Shown here piece after piece: positions 7,988 through 17,000 of a DNA stretch of 52,850 nt. Every line of letters begins with the position of its first letter. The stretch's first letter is position 1. This DNA is from JBBATK01 sp046297095. GTDB taxonomy: Bacteria; Bacteroidota; Ignavibacteria; Kapaibacteriales; NICIL-2. The stretch lies in NCBI GenBank assembly GCA_046297095.1, contig JBKCNS010000017.1, positions 1-52,850 of the forward strand. The letters are read 5' to 3'. Both the position numbers and the translations under genes were made by a program. The notes under the pieces are model-generated. The model was given only the letters and a program-made list of their open reading frames with translations. It searched no databases and was not told where the DNA came from.

Positions 7988-9637
7988 TTAGAGCGACACC
8001 GTTGCGGCAAATGCCGGATCGCGGCGAGCAGAACTTGCCTGCTCAAATGCATAGGCATATCCCAGCACTTGTGCGTCCGTGTTTGCTGTGCTCATGACGG
8101 ACAAACCCACCGGCAATCCGCGCACAAATCCCATGGGCACCGTAGCATGAGGGAATCCGGACATGGCCGCCGGCGATGTGCACGACGGTGATGTAGGTGA
8201 GTCTCCGTTGATAAGATCTATGCACCAAGCGGGACCGGTGGTCACACACACTACAGCATCCAGCTTTTTCGCGGCAAATTCGTCGTCGATTACTCCGCGC
8301 GCTGCCAGTGTGCTCTCCAGAGCAGCGGTATACTCCTGCGAATTCGTTGCGCGCACTGCTTCGGTAAATATTTCCTGACCAAATGCAGGCATGCAGCGAT
8401 CGGCATTCTTGATGTTTGCGTCTATAAGTTCCTGCAGACTATGCACCGGCGCGCCGGACGATTTTAGATAGGCGGATAGGTCGCGATTGAACTCATAGAG
8501 CAATACGTCCCACTCCTTCGACCCGGTGCGTTTTTGCACTGCACTGAACAGCGAGCACTCAATGATGTCGGCACCGCATGCGCGAAGTACCTTGAGATTT
8601 TTCTCGAATAACTCAACCACGGCAGGCAGATGATTTTTGTAGGAAACATCCACGCCGATGCGTTTGCCGCGAAGAGCTTCCGCATACAGATAGGCCGTGT
8701 GATCGGGCAATGCTCGCGAAGCCGGTGAAGCCGTGGAAGATGACGTGGCAGAATAGGGATCGGTGTGCACCGGTTGCTGCAGAATGTTCATGAGTACCGC
8801 GCAGTCCCGAACACTGCGTGCCATGGGCCCGGCAGTGTCTTGCGTTGCGGAGATAGGAATGATGCCTTGTTGATCAATAAGCCCAACGGTAGGTTTGAAT
8901 CCCACGATGCCGCAGCTCGATGCCGGCGACACAATACTACCATCGGTCTCGGTGCCGATGGCAGCGGCGCACAACGAGGCCGCCACGGCAATGGCAGAGC
9001 CGGAGCTGGATCCCGATGGCGAACGATCGAGCACATGAGGATTACGCGCTTGTCCGCCTATACTGCTCCATCCGCTGGACGAATGAGTGGATCGGAAGTT
9101 CGCCCACTCGCTAAGATTTGTTTTTCCCAAAATGATGGCCCCGGCTTCACGCAGGTTTTTTACCAACGGTGCATCGCTTACGGGCTGATGCGATGCCATG
9201 AGCAACGACCCCGCCGTGGTAGGCATATCCCGCGTATCGATGTTGTCCTTGATAAGAATAGGGACCCCGTGGAGCGGTCCGCGAAGGTTGCCGAGTCGCC
9301 GTTCTTTATCCATTGTTTGCGCTTCGCGCAAAGCATCGGGATGCGTACATATCACCGCGCGCAACGCTACACCTTTGATGTTCGTGGCCTCGATGCGGCG
9401 CAGATACTCGCGTGTAAGCTGCTCGCTCGTTACGGCTCCCGTGTTCAACAGTTCCTGAATCTCGTGCATGGTGCGTGATGCAAGAGCCGCCCCGCGCTGA
9501 TTTTTTTTGCCCGTTGTAGAGTTTAGGTCCGCAGCTGAAGAGCGAGAATTCATAGTTGGTGAGCTTGATGTAACAGGCATGCCGGCCACTGCTGCCAGCG
9601 ATGCACCCAGATGTTGAACAAAAGATCGGCGGTTCAT
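7988..9637 (-). CDS. Amidase signature family hydrolase, exported
   Basis: A 549-residue amidase-signature enzyme. These hydrolyse amides with a Ser-cisSer-Lys triad. The Lys is in GVPILIKDNIDT; the signature block contains SPSGSSSGSAIAVAASL and GTETDGSIVSPAS, where the cis-Ser and nucleophilic Ser lie. The N-terminus MNRRSFVQHLGASLAAVAG looks like a Tat-type signal (RRSF), followed by a Ser-rich linker, so the enzyme is probably exported. It is not GatA: there is no gatB/gatC nearby, and the signal is wrong for an aminoacyl-tRNA amidotransferase. Substrate unknown. It is divergent from the barrel gene at 9700. Confidence 0.92.
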   Translation of the reverse strand: MNRRSFVQHLGASLAAVAGMPVTSSSPTMNSRSSAADLNSTTGKKNQRGAALASRTMHEIQELLNTGAVTSEQLTREYLRRIEATNIKGVALRAVICTHPDALREAQTMDKERRLGNLRGPLHGVPILIKDNIDTRDMPTTAGSLLMASHQPVSDAPLVKNLREAGAIILGKTNLSEWANFRSTHSSSGWSSIGGQARNPHVLDRSPSGSSSGSAIAVAASLCAAAIGTETDGSIVSPASSCGIVGFKPTVGLIDQQGIIPISATQDTAGPMARSVRDCAVLMNILQQPVHTDPYSATSSSTASPASRALPDHTAYLYAEALRGKRIGVDVSYKNHLPAVVELFEKNLKVLRACGADIIECSLFSAVQKRTGSKEWDVLLYEFNRDLSAYLKSSGAPVHSLQELIDANIKNADRCMPAFGQEIFTEAVRATNSQEYTAALESTLAARGVIDDEFAAKKLDAVVCVTTGPAWCIDLINGDSPTSPSCTSPAAMSGFPHATVPMGFVRGLPVGLSVMSTANTDAQVLGYAYAFEQASSARRDPAFAATVSL

Positions 9638-9669
9638 GATGTGTGCGATATCAATGAGTGAAACCTATG

Positions 9670-9677
9670 TACTTTTG
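9670..9677 (+). promoter_or_regulatory. Candidate -7 element of the 9700 gene
   Basis: TACTTTTG fits TAnnTTTG. It lies 22 bp before the ATG at 9700 and rules against a longer GTG start at 9658. No clear TTG is seen 19 bp upstream. Confidence 0.4.
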
Positions 9678-9699
9678 CGCGTCACAACAAGCTTCACGG

Positions 9700-10506
9700 A
9701 TGAAGAACTTACCTTACATTCTTGCAATGTGTGTGCTCGGCCTGCACGTGCTTGCACAAGATACACCGCGTCCCTTCGAAGTAGGAATTTCTACCTCGAT
9801 TTCTTCCTCTGTTAATACCGTTACTCCTCCGCGCGGCTGGCATATTCAGCCCGGAATCGAGAATCTTCCCGATGTATTTATCAGCACCATTCTGCCGGTG
9901 TGGCAACGTGCCGGTATGGCAGCCGGGCTGGATATGGGCTTAACCTCGAGTAGTGTTCGATGCTCCACCGTGACCGGTGTTTCTGATCCTTTTGCGGTGA
10001 CCATGCGTTACGCCTCGGTGTGTCCTACCGTAGGAGTGGGTAATGTATTTGCCGGCTTCGGCGTGCATCTTCCCATTAGTGCACGGCGCGTGTGGCAGGA
10101 CGGCTCGCGTAGCGACGAAAGTGTTTCGATGAACGGCAAAGAAGTTTCGCTGCGTTCATTGGTGGGCACTATGTTCGACATTCGTGCAGGCGTCGTGCTA
10201 CCCTTTATCGAAGACGAACACGGCGTACTAAGCGGTCTGCTTTCGTGTTCTTATCAGGTGTCGTCGTTCTTTACCGCTGCCGATGCATCGGCGCCTATAG
10301 TGTATAATCAATCAACGCCTTCGGCGAATTACGATCCGGCTGTGTTTCATGTGCGCGCCGGCTTACGGTATTTATTCTCGTTTTTTGGTGGCGCCGAGAG
10401 TACAGTAGACGGAACAGTAGATGGCACAGGCGTGTCCGCCACAGGCGAGCAGCTTCTGCCCGAAGGAGCTCCCTTGCAAGGTTCCGAGCAAATGCCGCCG
10501 CGATAA
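9700..10506 (+). CDS. Outer-membrane beta-barrel-like protein of unknown function
   Basis: A 268-residue protein with a typical signal peptide (MKNLPYILAMCVLGLHVLAQ, cleaved after the Ala) and then alternating hydrophobic/polar strands with glycine-rich turns, such as GMAAGLDMGLTSSSV and VGVGNVFAGFGVHLP. This suggests a small outer-membrane barrel. A penultimate strand HVRAGLRYLFSFFGG is followed by a Gly/Thr/Pro-rich tail. No family is recognised. The ATG at 9700 is chosen because the signal peptide begins there and a -7 element precedes it. Confidence 0.7.
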   Translation: MKNLPYILAMCVLGLHVLAQDTPRPFEVGISTSISSSVNTVTPPRGWHIQPGIENLPDVFISTILPVWQRAGMAAGLDMGLTSSSVRCSTVTGVSDPFAVTMRYASVCPTVGVGNVFAGFGVHLPISARRVWQDGSRSDESVSMNGKEVSLRSLVGTMFDIRAGVVLPFIEDEHGVLSGLLSCSYQVSSFFTAADASAPIVYNQSTPSANYDPAVFHVRAGLRYLFSFFGGAESTVDGTVDGTGVSATGEQLLPEGAPLQGSEQMPPR

Positions 10507-10537
10507 TGCATCCCTGACTCCCGCCCCGGGCCTTTCG

Positions 10538-10545
10538 TATCTTTG
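10538..10545 (+). promoter_or_regulatory. Candidate -7 element of the ATP-grasp gene
   Basis: TATCTTTG fits TAnnTTTG and lies about 73 bp before the ATG at 10618. The -33 region is not obvious. Confidence 0.4.
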
Positions 10546-10617
10546 CACACGATGCTTACGTTGCAAACAGCGTTCGCTCGCCGCTATATCCACTCATTGT
10601 GAAAAAGGTACCAAGCC

Positions 10618-11601
10618 ATGAAACTTATTGGATTACTCTTCGGTATGGAGCAATCGTTTCCGCCTGCAGTGGTGGAGCGTATCAACAGCAAAATGCACGC
10701 AGACATTCGCGCTGAGTTCGTTAAAGTGGGTGGCGTGCGTATGGACGACATCATGAAATACGATGTAATTCTTGATCGCATTTCGCAGGACATTCCGTTC
10801 TATCGTTCCATGCTCAAAGTGGCTGCGCTGGGTGGAACCCGAGTGATCAATAATCCCTTTTGGTGGAGTGCCGACGACAAGTTTTTTAATTATGCCCTGA
10901 TGAATAAACTTGGTGTGCCCATACCGCGCACGGTGTTGCTGCCCACCAAAGAACATCCGCCCGAGACAACCTCGCAATCCATGCGCAACATGACCTATCC
11001 CTTGCCATGGGAGGAAGTATTCGAGTACGTAGGATTCCCGGCGTTTCTGAAGCCCCACGACGGTGGCGGCTGGAAGCATGTGTACAAGGTGGACTCTCGC
11101 GAGGAGTTCTTCAATGCCTACGACGAAACCGGTTCTATTTGTATGACTCTTCAGGCGGCAGTAAACTTTCAGGAGTACTATCGCTGTTATTGCATTGGTA
11201 AGAAGTACGTGCATATCATGCCCTATGAACCACGCAATCCGCATCACTTGCGCTACAGCGCATCGTTCTCGCTTACACCGGAGCGGAAGAAACAGTTGGA
11301 GGAGTATTGTTTGCGTATTTGCAATGCCTTGAGCTACGACTTCAACACCATTGAGTTTGCTGTTGAAAACGACATACCCTACGCTATCGACTATATGAAC
11401 CCCGCACCGGATGCCGAGAAGGGCTCGGTGGGCGACGATAACTTCGAGTGGGTGGTAGAAACCACCGCCACGTACCTGATGGAATGTGCCGAACAGGGAA
11501 GAGCCGTTCCCGGTGAATATGCTTGGAGCAATTTTATCAACGGAGCGTCGCCGCAAGCAATCAAGCGCCCTGCAGCTGCTTCACGTAAAGCAAAGAAGTA
11601 A
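10618..11601 (+). CDS. ATP-grasp domain protein (RimK-like), substrate unknown
   Basis: A 327-residue soluble protein with ATP-grasp features: an N-terminal pre-grasp region ending in VINNPFWWSADDKFFNYALMN, then a linker to EYVGFPAFLKPHDGGGWKHVYKV, where the Lys and glycine-rich loop bind ATP, and an acidic end block NTIEFAVENDIPYAIDYMNPAPD resembling the Mg2+-binding E...D/N residues. Such enzymes ligate a carboxylate to an amine or thiol using ATP. No neighbour hints at the substrate. The gene's last bases with the stop codon are repeated 25 bp downstream. Confidence 0.78.
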   Translation: MKLIGLLFGMEQSFPPAVVERINSKMHADIRAEFVKVGGVRMDDIMKYDVILDRISQDIPFYRSMLKVAALGGTRVINNPFWWSADDKFFNYALMNKLGVPIPRTVLLPTKEHPPETTSQSMRNMTYPLPWEEVFEYVGFPAFLKPHDGGGWKHVYKVDSREEFFNAYDETGSICMTLQAAVNFQEYYRCYCIGKKYVHIMPYEPRNPHHLRYSASFSLTPERKKQLEEYCLRICNALSYDFNTIEFAVENDIPYAIDYMNPAPDAEKGSVGDDNFEWVVETTATYLMECAEQGRAVPGEYAWSNFINGASPQAIKRPAAASRKAKK

Positions 11602-11635
11602 GCAGAGCTTATGAGCAAAGAAGTAAGCAGAGCTT
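11589..11635. repeat. Direct repeat (period 25) copying the end of the ATP-grasp gene
   Basis: A perfect 22-bp sequence at 11589-11610, which includes the final codons AAG AAG TAA, occurs again at 11614-11635 after a 3-bp gap. The copy is out of frame with the gene (period 25). Confidence 0.88.
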
Positions 11636-11689
11636 TTGCCCAAAGCAGTAACGTACCGGACCCCAATCGTCAACGCGCAGAACTACATG

Positions 11690-11717
11690 CAAGTGCCCTG
11701 ATGAAAGTGCCCTGAAG
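11690..11717. repeat. 14-bp tandem repeat, two copies
   Basis: Two 14-bp units (11690-11703 and 11704-11717) share AAGTGCCCTGA. They lie in the 277-bp gap between the ATP-grasp and TonB-C genes, which otherwise holds only further short repeats and no gene. Confidence 0.6.
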
Positions 11718-11810
11718 CGAGTATACTGATACGAATATCCCGGCGCGAGCGGCCTGACGCGAATGCCTGAATTGCAATGCAGCAGTAGTGCAGGCGCAAT
11801 GCATGCGCCT

Positions 11811-11843
11811 TGCACGAGCAGAACACGAGCAAAACACGAGCAG
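11811..11843. repeat. 11-bp tandem repeat, three copies
   Basis: Three 11-bp units (11811-11821, 11822-11832, 11833-11843) with core ACACGAGCA lie just upstream of the TonB-C gene start at 11879. Confidence 0.7.
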
Positions 11844-11878
11844 TGCAAGGTTAAACAAGAGCTAAGCAATAGCACATC

Positions 11879-12436
11879 ATGAGTAAGCCCAAGAAACAAG
11901 ACCAACAATCAAAGTCCTTGCGCCCGCGTCGAGGTCGAGAGAAGGAGTTTCTGCGTTTGCCCCGATACGAAGGTGGTAACGCGGCTCTGCGAGCGTTCAT
12001 CGAAAACAACCTGCACTATCCCGAGCAAGCTCGTAGCAGGGGCATAGAGGGCGATGTGCATGTGAAGTTTGATGTTGCGGAATCCGGCCATGTAATAGAA
12101 GCGCATGTGGTTCGTGGAATAGGGGGCGGGTGCGACGACGAAGCTCTGAGACTGGTGCGCAGCCTAAGGTTCAAGCCGGTGCGTAATCGCGGCAGGCACG
12201 TGATCGCTCATCACGATATCATTCTGCAGTTTCGTCTTCCGGTTGAACACGGCAGTGCTTTGCAGATAAGCTATTTGTTTGTGCCTCAGTCAGAGCCTCA
12301 GTCAGAGTCAGCGTCAGCGTCAGAGTCAGCGTCTACGCACAGTAGCGATACGGTGCATGCTGACGATCCCCAAACACCTTTGCCCCTGGTGCAAGGCGCC
12401 GCTACTGTTGTGTACACCTGGAAGCCCGGCTCCTGA
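11879..12436 (+). CDS. TonB C-terminal domain protein without membrane anchor
   Basis: 185 residues. After a basic N-terminus (KPKKQDQQSKSLRPRRGREK), residues about 24-122 form a TonB C-terminal domain: YEGGNAALRAFIENNLHYPEQARSRGIEGDVHVKF-type sequence with VRGIGGGCDDEALRLVRSLRFKPVRNRG. In normal TonB this periplasmic domain contacts TonB-dependent receptors, and the N-terminus is an inner-membrane helix. Here no signal peptide or helix is seen at all, so either an upstream start was missed or the protein has a different role. The tail has a Ser-rich PQSE/SASE low-complexity stretch from a 6/12-bp DNA repeat (about 12289-12338). Confidence 0.8.
   Translation: MSKPKKQDQQSKSLRPRRGREKEFLRLPRYEGGNAALRAFIENNLHYPEQARSRGIEGDVHVKFDVAESGHVIEAHVVRGIGGGCDDEALRLVRSLRFKPVRNRGRHVIAHHDIILQFRLPVEHGSALQISYLFVPQSEPQSESASASESASTHSSDTVHADDPQTPLPLVQGAATVVYTWKPGS
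12289..12338. repeat. 6/12-bp repeat inside the TonB-C gene
   Basis: Alternating CAGTCAGAG and CAGCGT units code for a Ser/Glu/Ala-rich tail (PQSEPQSESASASESAS). The length suggests slippage expansion in the coding region. Confidence 0.7.
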
Positions 12437-12470
12437 TACCTGCGCTGTTTTGTGGTGCAAGTCCGTATGC

Positions 12471-12500
12471 GGAAGTCAGTATGACGGAAGTCAGTATGAC
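12471..12500. repeat. 15-bp perfect tandem repeat
   Basis: GGAAGTCAGTATGAC occurs twice in direct succession (12471-12485 and 12486-12500), with a degenerate third unit just before it. It lies in the gap after the TonB-C gene. Confidence 0.85.
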
Positions 12501-12565
12501 GGAGGATTTATAGCCCTATTCGCAGAGGTGTTCACTGATGTTTTTGCTATGCACTTTGGTCCGTT

Positions 12566-13942
12566 ATGATCAAGATTGAATCATGTATTCCCATGCCATT
12601 GCGTGCGCTTCTTGGCGTTGCAGTAGCCATACTATTTCTCACCGCATCGGGTTGCGGTAGCAGCCGCACAATGCGTGCGGTGCGTATGAATGAAGCGCCC
12701 CGAGTGAGCGAGGTGAGCGCCACCACCGTGGCCTATCCTCTGCTGCTGCTGCATGGCCTTGGTCAAAAAGCCCACGTGTGGGAAGGTGCCGCGCTGAGTT
12801 CCTACGAGCAAACGTTGGGATTACACTTTGGCGGAGTACTCACCATGAAAAATGGTCGCGTGCAATGCTCAAAAAACGGATCCGGCCCCTCGGACTTCTT
12901 TACGGTGTCGTTTAGCAATCCCGTGGACTCCGTAGCTGCGTGGTCCGCGGAGTTAGAGCAGTTTATCAACGAAGTAGTACGCCGCACCGGAGCAAATAAA
13001 GTTACCTTGGTGGGATACAGCATGGGCGGAGTTGCTTCCCGCTTGTACCTAACGCAGCATCAGCAGAATCATCGTGTTCAGCGCTTGATCACTATAGGCT
13101 CGCCGCATCTGGGCTCGCCCTTTGCTCGAGTGTACTCGCTGAAGGCCGGAATAAAGAACTCGCTCGCGAGTAGTTCCAATCCCGTTTCGCAGGCCATTCT
13201 TGGCGGAGCTCTTAGCGCTGTGGAAGCATGCGAGACCGATATGCCCTTCGATGCTCCGGCTATGCGCGATTTAATCCCGCCCGATAATGCAGGCAATTTT
13301 CTTGATCGATTGGGTAAGGCACCTCATCCGCTGGATGTGGAATATGTAAGCGTGATCGGCAACGTGGATGTGATTGGCGACGCACAGAAGTTTCGTACCT
13401 CGGCACTGCAGGAAGTGCTGCGGCGCGTCGGAGAATTATACGACAACGGATTGTCTGCCCTGCTCACTCCAGGCGACGGTGTGGTGAGTACATCCAGCCA
13501 AGTGATTACCAATATTCCCTGGTTCTCGGACAAGCAGGACAACGTGCGCCTTGCGCGAACGGTGGTGTTGAAATCGGTGCACACCCAACATTTGCAAAAG
13601 TCGCCGGAGGTTCAGCGCGTCACACTGGAAGGCAAGCCCGAACTACATGGATCGGAGTGGCTGTTGGTGAATGGCGTGCCGTCTCTTGTGCTTACCTACA
13701 ACGACTATCTTCAGCCCTCGTCGTCGGTGTGCTCGGTGAGCTATAGCAGTATGGCAGGCGAGCGCAGTGTTCAGGCCACCGATCAGAAATTAGTATCGCT
13801 ACCCACCGGAGAGCGCGTATGCTATGCCGTGATACCGATGCCCGATGCGGACTTCAGCGCACCCTTCAGCGTGCGCTTCTCCATTCGCAATGCGTATGGC
13901 TACACCACACAATCCACAAAGATGTGGCAGCCTCTTCCATAG
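12566..13942 (+). CDS. Alpha/beta-hydrolase lipoprotein (lipase/PGAP1-like)
   Basis: A 458-residue lipoprotein: the signal ends in LFLTASGCGSS (Cys about residue 30). The hydrolase domain has the oxyanion-loop start LLLLHGLGQKAHVWEG, the nucleophile elbow VTLVGYSMGGVASRLYL (G-x-S-x-G, Ser about residue 152) and ITIGSPHLGSPFA, a pattern typical of triacylglycerol lipases and PGAP1-like esterases. The catalytic His is probably in LKSVHTQHLQKSPEV. The remaining C-terminal 100 residues look like an all-beta domain. It likely acts on lipids or esters at the outer membrane or in the periplasm. It is a single gene between the TonB-C gene and the large T9SS protein. Confidence 0.85.
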   Translation: MIKIESCIPMPLRALLGVAVAILFLTASGCGSSRTMRAVRMNEAPRVSEVSATTVAYPLLLLHGLGQKAHVWEGAALSSYEQTLGLHFGGVLTMKNGRVQCSKNGSGPSDFFTVSFSNPVDSVAAWSAELEQFINEVVRRTGANKVTLVGYSMGGVASRLYLTQHQQNHRVQRLITIGSPHLGSPFARVYSLKAGIKNSLASSSNPVSQAILGGALSAVEACETDMPFDAPAMRDLIPPDNAGNFLDRLGKAPHPLDVEYVSVIGNVDVIGDAQKFRTSALQEVLRRVGELYDNGLSALLTPGDGVVSTSSQVITNIPWFSDKQDNVRLARTVVLKSVHTQHLQKSPEVQRVTLEGKPELHGSEWLLVNGVPSLVLTYNDYLQPSSSVCSVSYSSMAGERSVQATDQKLVSLPTGERVCYAVIPMPDADFSAPFSVRFSIRNAYGYTTQSTKMWQPLP

Positions 13943-14003
13943 TGCTTCGTATTCATTAACACTTCGGCGCCCAGTTCATACGTCTGCTCTGCGCATACCG
14001 CCG

Positions 14004-14011
14004 TACTTTTG
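14004..14011 (+). promoter_or_regulatory. Candidate -7 element of the 14041 operon
   Basis: TACTTTTG fits TAnnTTTG, 29 bp before the start codon at 14041. The -33 element is unclear. Confidence 0.4.
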
Positions 14012-14040
14012 CAGTCTGACTTGAGAATATCACCACGTAC

Positions 14041-17000
14041 ATGCACCGTTCTGCTGTTCGCGCCATATTTATTGTTCTTCTATGGGCTGTGTCTGCCTCG
14101 GCACAGCTGCGTGTGGAGTTTGTTGATACAATTCCGCTGAACGGCCTGAAGTATCCCTTGCTCACGGCTCGTGTGAAGGCCACGCTAAATGGCTTGCCCT
14201 TTGTGTTAACTACTTCGAACGTGCTGATTCAAGAGGATGTAGTGGTATCGGTGCCATCCGCTGTGAGCGAACTTTCTTCTGGCATACAAACGGTATCGTG
14301 GTACACACGAAACAGAAATGTTAAAGGCGGTTCTGCCACCATTGTGATTTTCTCGGCCACGCAAACGGCGTCGGCAAGTGCAGACACATCATTAGGTCTG
14401 GGTATTGATTCCCGTACACCGCAGCTTCGCTTTACCGACTCGCGAAACCGACGTATCAAAGAACTTGCATTTGGAAACACTCCTGCAGGCACAACTGCAA
14501 CTCGCACGGTGTTCTGCGTACCCACCAGCGGGCGCTTCGATGCAGATCGCAACGAAGAGCGCGTGTTCGTGGATTCCATCCGAACAACCACTCCGTACTT
14601 CAAACCTATTTGGCGCGGGGGATTAGGCGCGTGGTCCTTGCCGGGTAAAATGTCGTCGCCCTTGGATTATCCCGTAGCCATCGAGTTTACGCCGCCGGAC
14701 GGGAAGTATTATCAAGATATTCTCACGGTGTATTACGAAGGCGGAGCCGTGGAGCAATTGGCGCTCATCGGCAATTCCTTTGTGCTTCCCACACGTACCG
14801 TGTTGAATATTACCAGCCCTAATGGTAGCGAGATGTTGGCGCCTTGCCAAACTGTTAATGTCCAATGGACCGGGGCATCGGTAGGCAGCACAACGATTGT
14901 GGAAGCTTCGTTCGATGGCGGAGTGAAGTGGCAGGAGATTGGGCGCAGTAAAGATTCATCGTTGCAATGGACCGTCCCCGATACACCCACCAACGACGCC
15001 ATGCTGCGGGTGCGAGCAGAGGTAGACAATCAAACAAATGAACAGCTGAGTGGCACGAACACGGCCGCATGCGATAAACTGACATTTAGCCCAAATAGCT
15101 CCACGTTGCTGTCATGCTATCGCAACGGGCAATGTCAGGAATGGAATATGCAGAGCTTCGCATCTGCTGCGTCGTACACACTAAGAACCTCCGGCAACCT
15201 TGGGACCGGTATGCAAAGCTTTGGATGCGGCTATACATCAGATACAACCTTCTTTGTGGCCTATCGCAACACCACGGCAGGAGCTGTGAGCGATACGCTG
15301 GTGTTCTTCCGTGTGGGTATTGGTCTGCCGTTACGTGTGGTTGCGTTGGGTTCGGATGTGCGATACAAGGGTGCGTTCCTCGATTCATCGCGCAGTACCA
15401 TTATTCTTGTTCCGCGCAGCGGCACTGTGGTAAAACTGCTCTCGGCTGCAAACGGCGCTGAGCAGAAGGTACTGCCTATGCCGGCGCCTGTGCGAGCATT
15501 CTCCATTGCTAAAGACCGCGCAGCTATTGCGCTCCTGGATGGGCAGATCGTTCTGTACTCTACCCAAACCTGGACGCAACTACAATCCGTGCGCTGCCCA
15601 ACGGTTCCGGTGATTGAACAGGTGATGCTTCTTCCCGATAATCAGCGTTTGGTTATTGGCTGTCAGGTAAATGAACCCAGCACGAACGAAGCATCATTCT
15701 CTGATGCCTACGTGGTGGACATTGCCACGCAGCAAATTATTCGGGCAATGCGAAAAGCCGCCACCGCACCGGTAGCAGTGAGCGCAAACAGCACATCGCG
15801 ATATGTGCTATTCGGATATGTAGCTCAGCCTCAGGGCCCTCTTTGGGACATATCGCCTAATCAAGTATATGGTAGCGTGCTCGGACACGGCGGCTCGCTG
15901 ACGGATGTGGCCTTTAGTCCGTCGGGAACCTTGCTGGCATCTTCTGCTGTTGCCTCTGATAATCTTCGTGTTCGATCATTCGTTTATCCGGAGATCGACT
16001 ACACCGACGCGTCCTTTTCCATTCAGCGTCCCGTGCTGAGTGTTACACCACTGGCTGTGAATAGCATGTACGCTTTTACTTCCGCCGATACGGTGATTAC
16101 GCTGAACGTGTGTAATACAGGCAAGGTGCAGGCAGTGGTGACGGCTGCACAGTTTGCCCAGTCGTTCAACTTCAGACTTCTAAACACAGTATTGCCGGAT
16201 ACAATTATGCCCGGTGAATGCATGAGCTTGAGAGTTCGCACCTATCCGGTGGATACAGGAAAGCTTCGAGATGATATTCGCCTGCAACTGTGCGCGCTTG
16301 CCGTTTCACTTCCGGTGGAGGTGTATTCCATACCGAGAAACTTAGGAGGCATCGACACCGTGAATATGGGAGATCGTTGCCCCAATGCTCCGCTGGATAC
16401 TGTTGTTACCGTGATCACGAACAACGATCCCGTTCCTGTAGTAATTGATGAGTCCTTTCTTAGCGACCAAACAGATTCGTGGTACACCGTGCTAAGCGCT
16501 GCACGAGGGGATACGCTGCTTCCGGGCGAATCGTATCGTGTGCGCATTCGTTACACCCCCACAAAAATTGGTGTGCAGGACAAGGTGCTGTTGGTGTTTT
16601 ATGGTAATCAACGGCGGTATGTGGCCAGAATAGTACTGCATGGCCGAGGCATCGGTTCTGAAGTGCAGGTACGGCCGCGCGTTGTGGGTTTTATACCGGA
16701 AGTTCGAGAGCGCCTTGTAACACTCACGAATTCCAATGCGAATGCAGTGTCGATCACCGATCTTAATGTGACACCTGCGGGAGCCTTTAGTATCGATGCG
16801 ATTTCGCTACCGCGAGTTATCCTGCCGGGTGATTCGTTGGTGGTGAAAGTGTATTGGACAGACACATCGATTACGCAGGGAAGTTTGCAAACTAGCATAG
16901 CACCATGCAGCGCGCCGGTGACCGTTCCTTTGCAACGATACAGCGGTACTGCTTCCTTGCGTTTTGGTGCTGTGAATGCCGACCCTCGCGGCAGAGCCCG

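Noticed and set aside
7988..9637. GatA subunit of aminoacyl-tRNA amidotransferase
   Set aside because: The protein has an export-type N-terminus and no GatB/GatC neighbours.
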